Assembly (NCBI GenBank): GCA_017998475.1
Contig: JAGODA010000233.1
Span: 1-5,240, forward strand
Length of the DNA stretch: 5,240 nucleotides
Direction: 5' to 3'
Source of the DNA: Spirochaetota bacterium
GTDB lineage: Bacteria; Spirochaetota; UBA4802; UBA5368
A program made the position numbers and the translations under genes. Within the stretch, counting starts at the first letter, position 1; each line of letters opens with the position of its first letter. The notes under the pieces are model-generated. The model saw only the letters and a list, made by a program, of their open reading frames with translations, did no database searches and was not told the DNA's origin. Shown in pieces: positions 1-5,240 of this stretch.

Positions 1-672
1 CGGGATTTCGGCGCCGACGTCTCCCGAGCGATCGGCGAACTTGCCGGCGCGAGCGACATCATCATCATCGCCGTAAAGCCCGACGCACTCCCCTCCGTGC
101 TGAAGGAGCTCAAGGGCCTTCCCGCCGGCAGGCTTCTCGTCTCGATCGTGGCGGGCGCGTCGACCGAATCCATGGAAAAGGCCCTCCCTCCCGCGCAGAA
201 GCTGGTGCGCGCCATGCCGAACACGCCGGCGCTCGTCGGCGAGGGCATGACCGTGCTCGCCGCCGGGGCCCATGCCGACGCCGACTCGATGGCGCTCGCC
301 GAGGAGCTGTTTTCGCATACCGGGAAAACGCTCGTCCTCCCCGAACGCCTGATGGACGCCGTTACCGGACTTTCCGGAAGCGGGCCCGCCTTCGTTTTTA
401 CCATGATCCAGGCGATGGCCGACGGCGGAGTGAAGACCGGCATCCCGCGCGAGCGGGCGCTGCTTCTCGCCGCGCAGACGGTGCTGGGCGCGGCGCGCAT
501 GGTGCTCGAGACAGGAGACGATCCGGCCGTGCTCAGGGGCCGCGTGGCCTCTCCGGGCGGAACCACCATCGAGGGACTGCACGCGCTCGAGCGGGCGGGC
601 TTTTCGGGAATCGTGATGGACGCCGTCGAGGCGGCGGCGCTTAAATCCGCGCGGCTCGGAGAGAAGAAGTGA
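1..672 (+). CDS. proC: Pyrroline-5-carboxylate reductase, 5' end cut by window edge
   Basis: Catalyses the last step of proline synthesis, reducing 1-pyrroline-5-carboxylate to L-proline with NAD(P)H in the cytosol. The frame is open from base 1, so 223 residues are visible. The family is usually about 265-280 residues, so roughly the first 45-50, including the N-terminal GxGxM(G/A) nucleotide-binding loop, lie outside the window. Visible family landmarks are the Rossmann strand with 'AVKP' (about residues 24-27), 'RAMPNTPA' (70-77), the dimerisation/active-site stretch 'AVTGLSGSGPAF' (120-131) and the ProC signature 'VASPGGTTIEGL' (182-193). The internal ATG at 97 is not the true start, because the AVKP region lies upstream of it. 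The gene ends in TGA at 670-672, overlapping the next gene by four bases, which implies translational coupling. The C-terminus (..RLGEKK) is a normal length. The identification is very secure. Confidence 0.96.
   Translation, partial: RDFGADVSRAIGELAGASDIIIIAVKPDALPSVLKELKGLPAGRLLVSIVAGASTESMEKALPPAQKLVRAMPNTPALVGEGMTVLAAGAHADADSMALAEELFSHTGKTLVLPERLMDAVTGLSGSGPAFVFTMIQAMADGGVKTGIPRERALLLAAQTVLGAARMVLETGDDPAVLRGRVASPGGTTIEGLHALERAGFSGIVMDAVEAAALKSARLGEKK
658..663 (+). promoter_or_regulatory. Shine-Dalgarno for the M23 peptidase gene
   Basis: GGAGAG lies inside the last codons of proC, five bases before the GTG at 669. It supports GTG 669 as the start of the peptidase gene and a coupled proC-peptidase transcript. 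Confidence 0.6.
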
Positions 673-1643
673 GCGGCGGCTGGCCCATCACCAATTACCA
701 CATCTGGCAGGCCAAAAAGGCGCTGAAGGCGCTCGTCTCGCTTTCGGTGATAGTCGTCGTTACGGGAAATATCATCGCCGCGATTTTCGTTTCGAAGGTG
801 CGCGTCGAGGATTCCGCGTACCGGGTGCGCGAGGGCTTCCCCATGTTCACCGCGCACGACGCGTACATCCGGTTCATACAAACCTATCCGCACGACCCGG
901 GCGTGAAGCTCGCCGTTCACACCATGCGCCCGGGCGAGTCCTACTGGGACGCGGCGCGCCAGTACCGCGTTTCAATCGACACCATCATCGCCGCAAACCC
1001 CTTTCTGGAGTCGCTCCTCGCGCGCGAGGGGACCTCGATCGTGGTGCCGCGGGAGGACGGCGTCCTTTTCGCCGTGGACGGTTTCTACGACGCTTACCGC
1101 ATGGCGAGGCTCACCGGGCACGACGGCCCCGTCCGCGGCGAATACCGGCAGTCGGTATTCCGGATACTGTCGCCCGACGACATACGACTGGCTTTCATCC
1201 CCGACACACGGCCGGCGCTGGTAAGCGAAAAGCTCGATGCGCTGTACACCATCCGGCGTATCTTCCAGAACCCGATACGCGGCGGCCTGTATTCCTCGCT
1301 TTACGGCGACCGCGTCGATCCGATGTTCGAGGGCATGGCCTTTCACAACGGCATCGACATAATGACGCGCATGGGCACTCCGATACGCCCGGCGCGCGAG
1401 GGTATGGTGGCCTCCACCGGCTGGATGGACGGATACGGGCAGACCGTGGTGGTGCAGCACCCTGACGGATACGTCACCTGGTACGGCCACTGCTCGTCGA
1501 TCAAGGTGAAGCGCGGAGACTGGGTCACCAAAAAGGACGTTATAGCGCTTGTCGGCTCCACCGGCCGTTCGACAGGCCCCCACCTTCACTTCATGGTTAT
1601 GCGGCACGGCCAGATGATCGACCCCCTGCTGTTCGTCTGGTAG
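669..1643 (+). CDS. Membrane-anchored LysM / M23-family metallopeptidase
   Basis: Predicted cell-wall endopeptidase of 324 residues that cuts peptide cross-links in peptidoglycan from the outer face of the cytoplasmic membrane. It starts at GTG 669 with a good Shine-Dalgarno inside proC. One hydrophobic segment (about residues 21-42) forms an uncleaved N-terminal anchor. A LysM-like peptidoglycan-binding domain follows at about 82-127 ('RPGESYWDAARQYRVS', ending 'IVVP'). Residues about 130-205 are a linker or accessory domain that I cannot assign. The C-terminal M23 (LytM/MepM-like) domain spans about 206-324. Its zinc ligands are H226 and D230 (in FHNGID) and H307 (in HLHF); the catalytic histidines are H274 (WYGH) and H305. 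All are present, so it should be active rather than a degenerate NlpD/EnvC-type activator. The residue after HLHF is Met where many relatives have Glu. No specific gene symbol can be justified. The gene overlaps proC, so its expression probably follows proC. Confidence 0.93.
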   Translation: MSGGWPITNYHIWQAKKALKALVSLSVIVVVTGNIIAAIFVSKVRVEDSAYRVREGFPMFTAHDAYIRFIQTYPHDPGVKLAVHTMRPGESYWDAARQYRVSIDTIIAANPFLESLLAREGTSIVVPREDGVLFAVDGFYDAYRMARLTGHDGPVRGEYRQSVFRILSPDDIRLAFIPDTRPALVSEKLDALYTIRRIFQNPIRGGLYSSLYGDRVDPMFEGMAFHNGIDIMTRMGTPIRPAREGMVASTGWMDGYGQTVVVQHPDGYVTWYGHCSSIKVKRGDWVTKKDVIALVGSTGRSTGPHLHFMVMRHGQMIDPLLFVW

Positions 1644-1646
1644 CCC

Positions 1647-1679
1647 ATTGACGGGCCGCGGGCGGCAAGCGCAGTCAAT
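1647..1679 (+). other. Two-part hairpin between the M23 and smr genes
   Basis: An outer 6-bp stem pairs ATTGAC (1647-1652) with GTCAAT (1674-1679). Inside it a 4-bp stem pairs GCCG (1655-1658) with CGGC (1663-1666) around a CGGG loop, leaving an uneven internal loop. No T-run follows, so it is not a classical intrinsic terminator. It could stabilise the 3' end of the upstream message or be chance in GC-rich DNA. Confidence 0.3.
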
Positions 1680-1700
1680 CGAGCGGAGACCCGGTACGAG

Positions 1701-1967
1701 ATGAACGACGAACCAGTTGAAATCTCCCTGAACGACGAAATCGACCTCCATCATTTCCATCCCCGCGACGCGAAAGCGCTGCTGAATGAATTTATTGACA
1801 TTTCAATCGAGCGGGGATTGACTGAAGTGCGCATCGTGCACGGAAGAGGAAGGTCCGTGATAAAGAAAATCGTGCTCGACGAGCTCGGGAGAAACCCCCT
1901 GGTGGAAAGGTTCGCCGACGACGGCGCCAACTGGGGCGCGACCAGGGTCTTTCTCAAGCGGCCTTAA
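1701..1967 (+). CDS. Stand-alone Smr-domain protein (small MutS-related)
   Basis: A protein of 88 residues that is essentially only an Smr domain, the fold found at the C-terminus of many MutS2 proteins and in free-standing form elsewhere. Known Smr domains have DNA- or RNA-cleaving activity; E. coli SmrB cuts mRNA at collided ribosomes. Visible motifs are 'DLHHF' (15-19, in place of the common LDLHG), 'VRIVHGRGR' (43-51, the HGxG motif) and 'GATRVFL' (79-85, the final beta strand). The Asp-Leu-His and His-Gly-x-Gly residues tied to catalysis are kept. ATG 1701 is the only conventional start between the preceding in-frame stop (1641-1643) and the domain; GGAG at 1685-1688 is a somewhat distant (12-base) Shine-Dalgarno. 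It sits 57 bases after the peptidase gene and 12 bases before corA. The family is clear; the substrate (DNA or mRNA) is unknown. Confidence 0.9.
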   Translation: MNDEPVEISLNDEIDLHHFHPRDAKALLNEFIDISIERGLTEVRIVHGRGRSVIKKIVLDELGRNPLVERFADDGANWGATRVFLKRP

Positions 1968-1979
1968 AACGGGCGCACG

Positions 1980-3080
1980 GTGCCGCCTCGCGGCGGGGGA
2001 TTCGGTCAACAACTCATGAGAAAGCTTACCGGAAGGGTTTCGAAAAAGAAGGGGCTCCCCCCGGGGGCGCTCGTACACGTCGGCGACAGGAAAACCGAAG
2101 CCACGAAGATCCTCGTTGTCGAGTACAACGAGGGAAGCTACAATATCTGCGACACGGAGAGCATCGCAGAATGCAGTTCGTCGATTGAAAAGCCCTCGGT
2201 CCGCTGGATCGACATCGTGGGCATCGACCGGGTCGACGTCGTCGCCGAGGCGGGGAGCCTCTACGAGCTCCATCCCCTCGTCATGGAGGACATCCTTAAC
2301 ACCAGCCAGCGGCCGAAAATCGACGAGTGGGACGACTACACCTTCATCGTTTTGAAGGCCCTGCACTACGGCGATTCCGGCGGCGAGATCACCGCCGAGC
2401 AGGTAAGCATTGTGCTGAAGGGCGACACCGTCATCACCTTCCAGGAGATCGAGGGTGACGACTTCCTGCCCGTAATCGACCGCATCATCAACGACCGCGG
2501 CAGGATTCGAAAGCTCGGCGCCGACTTTCTCGTCTACGCGATCATAGACTCCATTGTGGATAATTATTTCGGCATACTCGAGCGCCTGGGCGACCGTATT
2601 GAATCGCTGGAAGACGAGCTTTTAAGCGATCCGCGCAGGGAAACAATCCACAATATACATTCCCTCAAGAAGGAAATGATATTCCTTCGCAAGTCCGTAT
2701 GGCCGCTGCGCGAGGTCATCTCCAGGCTCGAACGCGGCGAGGGCGACGCCTTCGGGGATTCCACCATCGTCTATCTCAGGGACATCCACGACCACATCGT
2801 CCAGATCATCGATACGATCGAGCTTTTCAGGGATATGCTTTCAGGGATGCTCGACATCTATCTGACCAGCGTCAACAACCGCCTGAACGAGGTGATGAAG
2901 CTCCTCACCGTGATCACGACGATCTTCATCCCCCTGAGCTTTATAGCCGGTGTATACGGCATGAATTTCCGCTTCATGCCGGAGCTCGAGTGGCGCTGGT
3001 CGTATTTCGCGGTCATCATCCTCATGGCGGCGATCGGTCTGTCCATGTTCGCCTATTTCAAAAGAAAGCGCTGGATTTAG
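1980..3080 (+). CDS. corA: CorA-family magnesium/cobalt transport channel
   Basis: Inner-membrane channel of the CorA (2-TM-GxN) family, working as a homopentamer that admits Mg2+ (also Co2+/Ni2+) and is gated by intracellular divalent cations. The call is 366 residues from GTG 1980. Layout: cytoplasmic alpha/beta domain (about 25-180), long stalk helices (about 185-310), TM1 (about 307-326), the selectivity motif 'YGMN' (326-329), the periplasmic loop 'MPEL' (333-336), TM2 (about 341-360) and a basic tail 'KRKRWI'. Against T. maritima CorA as I recall it, the alignment looks gapless with an offset of 15. The regulatory metal-site aspartates then fall at D104 (in MEDI) and D268 (in LRDIHDH), and the pore Asn at N303. 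The start is uncertain: neither GTG 1980 nor the in-frame ATG at 2016 (354 residues, closer to the 351 of T. maritima) has a well-spaced Shine-Dalgarno. Twelve bases separate it from smr, suggesting one transcript. Confidence 0.95.
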   Translation: MPPRGGGFGQQLMRKLTGRVSKKKGLPPGALVHVGDRKTEATKILVVEYNEGSYNICDTESIAECSSSIEKPSVRWIDIVGIDRVDVVAEAGSLYELHPLVMEDILNTSQRPKIDEWDDYTFIVLKALHYGDSGGEITAEQVSIVLKGDTVITFQEIEGDDFLPVIDRIINDRGRIRKLGADFLVYAIIDSIVDNYFGILERLGDRIESLEDELLSDPRRETIHNIHSLKKEMIFLRKSVWPLREVISRLERGEGDAFGDSTIVYLRDIHDHIVQIIDTIELFRDMLSGMLDIYLTSVNNRLNEVMKLLTVITTIFIPLSFIAGVYGMNFRFMPELEWRWSYFAVIILMAAIGLSMFAYFKRKRWI

Positions 3081-3156
3081 GCCCGTACGCGAAAAATTAA
3101 TTAATGCTTGAATGAAATGTGTATTTTACCGGAAATGCGCTACTATGCGTACGGGC
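3081..3156 (+). repeat. Perfect 10-bp inverted repeat spanning 76 bases before terC/alx
   Basis: GCCCGTACGC at 3081-3090 begins on the base after the corA stop, and its exact reverse complement GCGTACGGGC lies at 3147-3156. Between them are 56 bases that start AT-rich. As RNA, this would be a closing stem around a 56-base internal region, a riboswitch-like shape. As DNA, the right arm would lie at the -35 position of the TATAAT at 3172. The right arm also overlaps an alternative hairpin in which GCGG (3155-3158) pairs with CCGC (3163-3166) around TTAT, so the two folds would compete. No poly-T follows, so it is not an intrinsic terminator. The repeat is seen directly; its function is unknown. 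Confidence 0.55.
3096..3105. repeat. 10-bp AT palindrome in the corA-terC gap
   Basis: ATTAATTAAT is a perfect palindrome in an otherwise GC-rich region. It could be a binding site for a dimeric regulator or simply part of an AT-rich promoter region. It lies inside the larger inverted repeat, about 114 bases before the terC/alx start codon. Confidence 0.3.
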
Positions 3157-3171
3157 GGTTATCCGCGCCGG

Positions 3172-3177
3172 TATAAT
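3172..3177 (+). promoter_or_regulatory. Candidate -10 box of a terC/alx-mutS2 promoter
   Basis: TATAAT matches the sigma-70 -10 consensus exactly and stands out in GC-rich surroundings 41 bases before the terC/alx ATG. No good -35 hexamer is found at 16-18 bases (GTACGG occupies the 17-base position), and there is no TG extension. Transcription would begin near 3184. If real, the weak -35 suggests help from an activator, possibly at the inverted repeat whose right arm (3147-3156) covers the -35 region. Confidence 0.4.
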
Positions 3178-3185
3178 CTTGATCC

Positions 3186-3201
3186 GCCGCGTCTGAGCGG
3201 C
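3186..3201 (+). other. GC hairpin at the predicted 5' end of the terC/alx message
   Basis: GCCGC (3186-3190) and GCGGC (3197-3201) form a perfect 5-bp stem around the loop GTCTGA. If transcription starts near 3184, this stem would sit at the very 5' end of the mRNA, just before the Shine-Dalgarno. Such 5' hairpins often protect messages from decay. There is no T-run, so termination is unlikely. Confidence 0.3.
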
Positions 3202-3203
3202 AC

Positions 3204-3214
3204 AGGGGGGGGAA
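3204..3214 (+). promoter_or_regulatory. Shine-Dalgarno of terC/alx containing a G8 run
   Basis: AGGGGGGGGAA precedes ATG 3219 by four bases and fixes that start. The eight consecutive Gs (3205-3212) are unusual for a Shine-Dalgarno. They could change length by strand slippage, which would alter the spacing to the start codon. Confidence 0.6.
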
Positions 3215-3218
3215 CAGA

Positions 3219-4166
3219 ATGCTCCATACATATCTCATATGGGGGGGGTTCATCATCTTTATACTCGGCCTTCTTATCCTGGACCTCAAGGTGCTCCAGA
3301 AGGACGACCATGAAATCAAGGTACGTGAAGCGCTGGCCTGGACGGGTTTCTGGATAGTGCTCGCGCTAATGTTCAACGCGGGCGTCTATTATTTCGAGGG
3401 CACGCAGAAGGCGCTGGAATTCCTCACCGCGTATCTCATCGAGAAATCGCTGAGCGTGGACAACATCTTCGTTTTCCTTATGGTGTTCTCGTATTTCGGC
3501 ATCCCGTCGAAATACCAGCACAGGGTTCTGTTCTGGGGTATCATCGGTGCGCTTATCATGCGCGCGGCCTTCATCCTGGTGGGTGTTGCCCTCATCGAGA
3601 GGATACACTGGATCATCTACGTATTCGGGGCATTCCTTATCTTCATCGGGATTAAAATGGCCCTTGAAAAGGAGAAGGAGATCCATCCCGAGAAAAACCC
3701 GGTTTTGAAATACTTCCGGAAAATCATGCCCGTAACCAAAGAATTCGTCGGACACGACTTCTTCACGAAAAAGGGCACTCGCTGGGCGGCCACGCCGCTG
3801 TTCGTCGTCCTGCTTGTGATCGAGAGCACCGATGTCGTGTTTGCAGTCGATTCCATCCCCGCGGTGCTCGCGATCAGTCATGATCCGTTCATAGTATACA
3901 CCTCGAACGTGTTCGCCATCCTCGGGCTGCGCGCCCTGTACTTCGCCATCGCCGGGGTCATGCAGCTGTTCCACTATCTGAATTACGGTCTCGCGTTCAT
4001 TCTGGTTTTCGTGGGAATAAAAATGATCCTCGCCGATTTCTACAAGCTGCCTGTTTCGGTCGCGCTCGGAGTGATCGCGGGAGTGCTGGCCATTTCGGTC
4101 ATCGCCTCGCTGATGTTCCCGAAAAAAACCGATCCGGTCGCCCCGGGCACCGCGGATAAACAGTGA
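3219..4166 (+). CDS. alx: TerC/Alx-family integral membrane protein
   Basis: Polytopic inner-membrane protein of 315 residues, close in length and layout to E. coli Alx (about 320). Family members are tied to manganese: Alx acts in Mn2+ export, Bacillus TerC proteins help metalate secreted enzymes, and the founding TerC belongs to tellurite-resistance loci. About eight or nine hydrophobic segments are visible (near 6-24, 38-57, 80-94, 103-125, 129-148, 191-212, 226-247, 255-273, 280-299). Hallmark motifs are 'EKSLSVDNIFVF' (75-86) and 'ESTDVVFAVDSIPA' (202-215), with membrane-embedded acidic residues E75, D81, E202, D205 and D211, and 'TSNVFAILGLRALYF' (228-242). A charged cytoplasmic loop lies at 149-185. 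The start ATG has a strong G-rich Shine-Dalgarno. The Mn-sensing yybP-ykoY riboswitch that often precedes this family was not recognised upstream. It follows corA by 138 bases and overlaps mutS2 by 4. The family is certain; assigning Alx itself rather than another TerC paralogue is inference. Confidence 0.92.
   Translation: MLHTYLIWGGFIIFILGLLILDLKVLQKDDHEIKVREALAWTGFWIVLALMFNAGVYYFEGTQKALEFLTAYLIEKSLSVDNIFVFLMVFSYFGIPSKYQHRVLFWGIIGALIMRAAFILVGVALIERIHWIIYVFGAFLIFIGIKMALEKEKEIHPEKNPVLKYFRKIMPVTKEFVGHDFFTKKGTRWAATPLFVVLLVIESTDVVFAVDSIPAVLAISHDPFIVYTSNVFAILGLRALYFAIAGVMQLFHYLNYGLAFILVFVGIKMILADFYKLPVSVALGVIAGVLAISVIASLMFPKKTDPVAPGTADKQ
3241..3248 (+). repeat. G8 homopolymer within codons 8-10 of terC/alx
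   Basis: Eight Gs encode parts of Trp8-Gly9-Gly10. Loss of one G would shift the frame to a stop at 3355-3357, and gain of one would lead to a stop at 3311-3313. Either change truncates the protein within about 50 residues, so slippage here would switch the gene off. Confidence 0.5.
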
Positions 4167-5240
4167 GCCCGGTGTCCCACGACAGGCTCCGCTCGGTCCT
4201 CGAATGGGATTCGATAGTTTCGGAGATAGCGGCGCGGTGCTCGTCCGATCCAGGCAAGAATGCCGCCGCGGAGCTCGCACCGCTCGCGCCCGACGGTATA
4301 CGCAAACGCCTGCGTGCGATAAGCGAAATACGCGGGCTCGACGAAAGGGGCACGTCGTTCGACTTCAGGGGGCTACGGGACATAAGCGAACCCGCCGGCC
4401 GCGCCGCGAAGGGCGCCGTTCTCGGATTGAGCGAGCTCTTTACCATACGCTCGTTCATAATGGCCTCCCAGCGCGTTCTCGCTTTCCTCAAACACTACGC
4501 GGACGACCTGCCCTCCCTCTCCGAGGAGCGTGACCGGCTCGCCCCCCTGAAACGGGAGGGAGAGGCGCTCATACCGGCGATGACGGACAACGGAGAGCTA
4601 AACGACGCCCGTTTCCCGAAGCTTCGCCGCATCCGCGCCGACATCCAGGAGACACGCGCCGAAATCGAGAAGCGCATGAACGCGATGGTGCACTCCGCCG
4701 CGCTCGAAAAGGCGCTGCAGGAAAAAGTCTTCACGACCAGAAACGACCGTTACGTGCTGCTGGTCAAGTCCGCCATGCGCGGACGAGTCCGGGGCACCGG
4801 TCTCGATGTTTCGGCGAGCGGCGCCACGCTTTTCATAGAACCGGAGGAGATCCAGCCCCTCGACAACCGCCTCATCGCGCTCAATTTCGACTTTCAGATC
4901 GAAACCTCCCGAATAATGCGCGAGCTCAGTCAGGCCGTGGGCGAAGGCTCCACGGGCCTCGTCGAGAACCTGTCTGTCCTCGCAGGGCTCGACCTGCTTT
5001 CGGGCGCCGCGCGCTTCTCTTCGGCCATCCGGGCCTCCGAACCCGAGCTCGCCGACGAACCGGTCATGCGCCTCTACGGCGCGCGGCATCCCCTGCTCTA
5101 CCTGATGCACGGCGACAGGGTCGTGCCGAACGACCTGTCCCTCGGCGAATCGTACAACTGCCTTATCATCTCCGGCGCGAACACCGGCGGAAAGACCGTG
5201 CTCCTTAAAACGGCCGGGCTCTGCGCGCTCATGCTTCGCC
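4163..5240 (+). CDS. mutS2: MutS2 protein, N-terminal part; continues past window end
   Basis: MutS-family ATPase of the MutS2 branch, which lacks the mismatch-recognition domain. Known members suppress homologous recombination or rescue collided ribosomes. The frame is open to the right edge, giving 359 codons of a family that is usually about 780-800 residues. The N-terminus ('VLEWDSIVSEIA') matches the usual MutS2 opening. A helical core/lever region follows, then 'RYVLLVK' (196-202) and 'SGATLFIEP' (219-227), both characteristic of MutS2. 'ARHPLL' (307-312) precedes the ATPase domain, whose Walker A 'GANTGGKT' (338-345) lies near the window edge. Walker B, the clamp and any C-terminal Smr domain are outside the window. 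I chose GTG 4163, which overlaps the terC/alx stop as GTGA and has CGGA six bases upstream; an in-frame GTG at 4172 is an alternative. It is probably translated together with terC/alx. Confidence 0.93.
   Translation, partial: MSPVSHDRLRSVLEWDSIVSEIAARCSSDPGKNAAAELAPLAPDGIRKRLRAISEIRGLDERGTSFDFRGLRDISEPAGRAAKGAVLGLSELFTIRSFIMASQRVLAFLKHYADDLPSLSEERDRLAPLKREGEALIPAMTDNGELNDARFPKLRRIRADIQETRAEIEKRMNAMVHSAALEKALQEKVFTTRNDRYVLLVKSAMRGRVRGTGLDVSASGATLFIEPEEIQPLDNRLIALNFDFQIETSRIMRELSQAVGEGSTGLVENLSVLAGLDLLSGAARFSSAIRASEPELADEPVMRLYGARHPLLYLMHGDRVVPNDLSLGESYNCLIISGANTGGKTVLLKTAGLCALMLR

Noticed and set aside
972..1760. 262-codon open frame on the - strand across the M23 gene
   Set aside because: Its protein has no recognisable motifs and is rich in His, Arg, Val and Asp as expected for an antisense shadow in GC-rich DNA. 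The + strand gene has full M23 and LysM motifs.
1795..1823. Perfect TTGACA (1795-1800) inside smr as a promoter for corA
   Set aside because: There is no -10-like hexamer at 16-18 bases, and the site lies within conserved coding sequence.
1803..2366. 187-codon open frame on the - strand across smr and corA
   Set aside because: It covers two clear + strand genes and has no family signature.
3108..3127. TTGAAT with TATTTT as a promoter
   Set aside because: Only 8 bases separate the hexamers, far from the 16-18 needed.
3081..3156. Intrinsic terminator after corA
   Set aside because: The loop would be 56 bases long and no T-run follows the right arm.
3112..3357. 81-codon + strand frame across the corA-terC gap
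   Set aside because: It has no good ribosome-binding site, low-complexity content, and overlaps the first 46 codons of terC/alx out of frame.
3366..4280. 304-codon open frame on the - strand across terC/alx
   Set aside because: Composition is highly charged with no domain, and it is the antisense image of a conserved membrane protein gene. It also runs into the start of mutS2.
4204..4533. 109-codon + strand frame within mutS2
   Set aside because: Arg-rich shadow in another frame; the MutS2 frame is open and conserved throughout.
4598..5110. 170-codon open frame on the - strand across mutS2
   Set aside because: It is antisense to conserved MutS2 motifs and shows no features of its own.

Overview
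The window is a GC-rich bacterial stretch carrying six protein genes, all on the + strand and tightly packed: a 5'-truncated proC, a membrane-anchored LysM/M23 peptidase, a stand-alone Smr-domain protein, a CorA-type magnesium channel, a TerC/Alx-family membrane protein, and the first part of mutS2, which runs off the right edge. There are no RNA genes, insertion sequences, CRISPR arrays or phage genes that I can see. All genes share similar codon use (strong preference for G/C in third positions), so nothing points to recent transfer.

Region by region: positions 1-1643 hold proC and the M23 peptidase, which overlap by 4 bases (GTGA). A 57-base gap follows, containing a small two-part hairpin. 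Positions 1701-3080 hold smr and corA, 12 bases apart. Positions 3081-3218 form the only sizeable intergenic gap (138 bases). It is much more AT-rich at its left end and contains a perfect 10-bp inverted repeat starting at the corA stop codon, a 10-bp AT palindrome, a perfect TATAAT hexamer, a GC hairpin and a G-rich Shine-Dalgarno. Positions 3219-5240 hold the TerC/Alx gene and mutS2, again overlapping by 4 bases (GTGA). The likely transcription units are therefore [proC - M23 - smr - corA] and [terC/alx - mutS2], with the boundary at 3081-3218.

Functionally this is mostly a housekeeping neighbourhood: proline synthesis, cell-wall remodelling, divalent-metal transport (CorA for Mg/Co/Ni, TerC/Alx for Mn or exoenzyme metalation) and nucleic-acid or ribosome quality control (Smr, MutS2). 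Two pairings stand out as possible functional links: corA next to terC/alx, and a free Smr domain near mutS2.

Organism: mutS2 plus a Thermotoga-like CorA excludes typical enterobacteria. The M23 protein, with its long middle domain and C-terminus ending ..LLFVW, resembles spirochaetal LysM/M23 peptidases as I remember them. A GC-rich Spirochaetota member is my best guess, but this is weak inference. I did not find a convincing previously undescribed system. The intergenic element before terC/alx is the part most worth testing.
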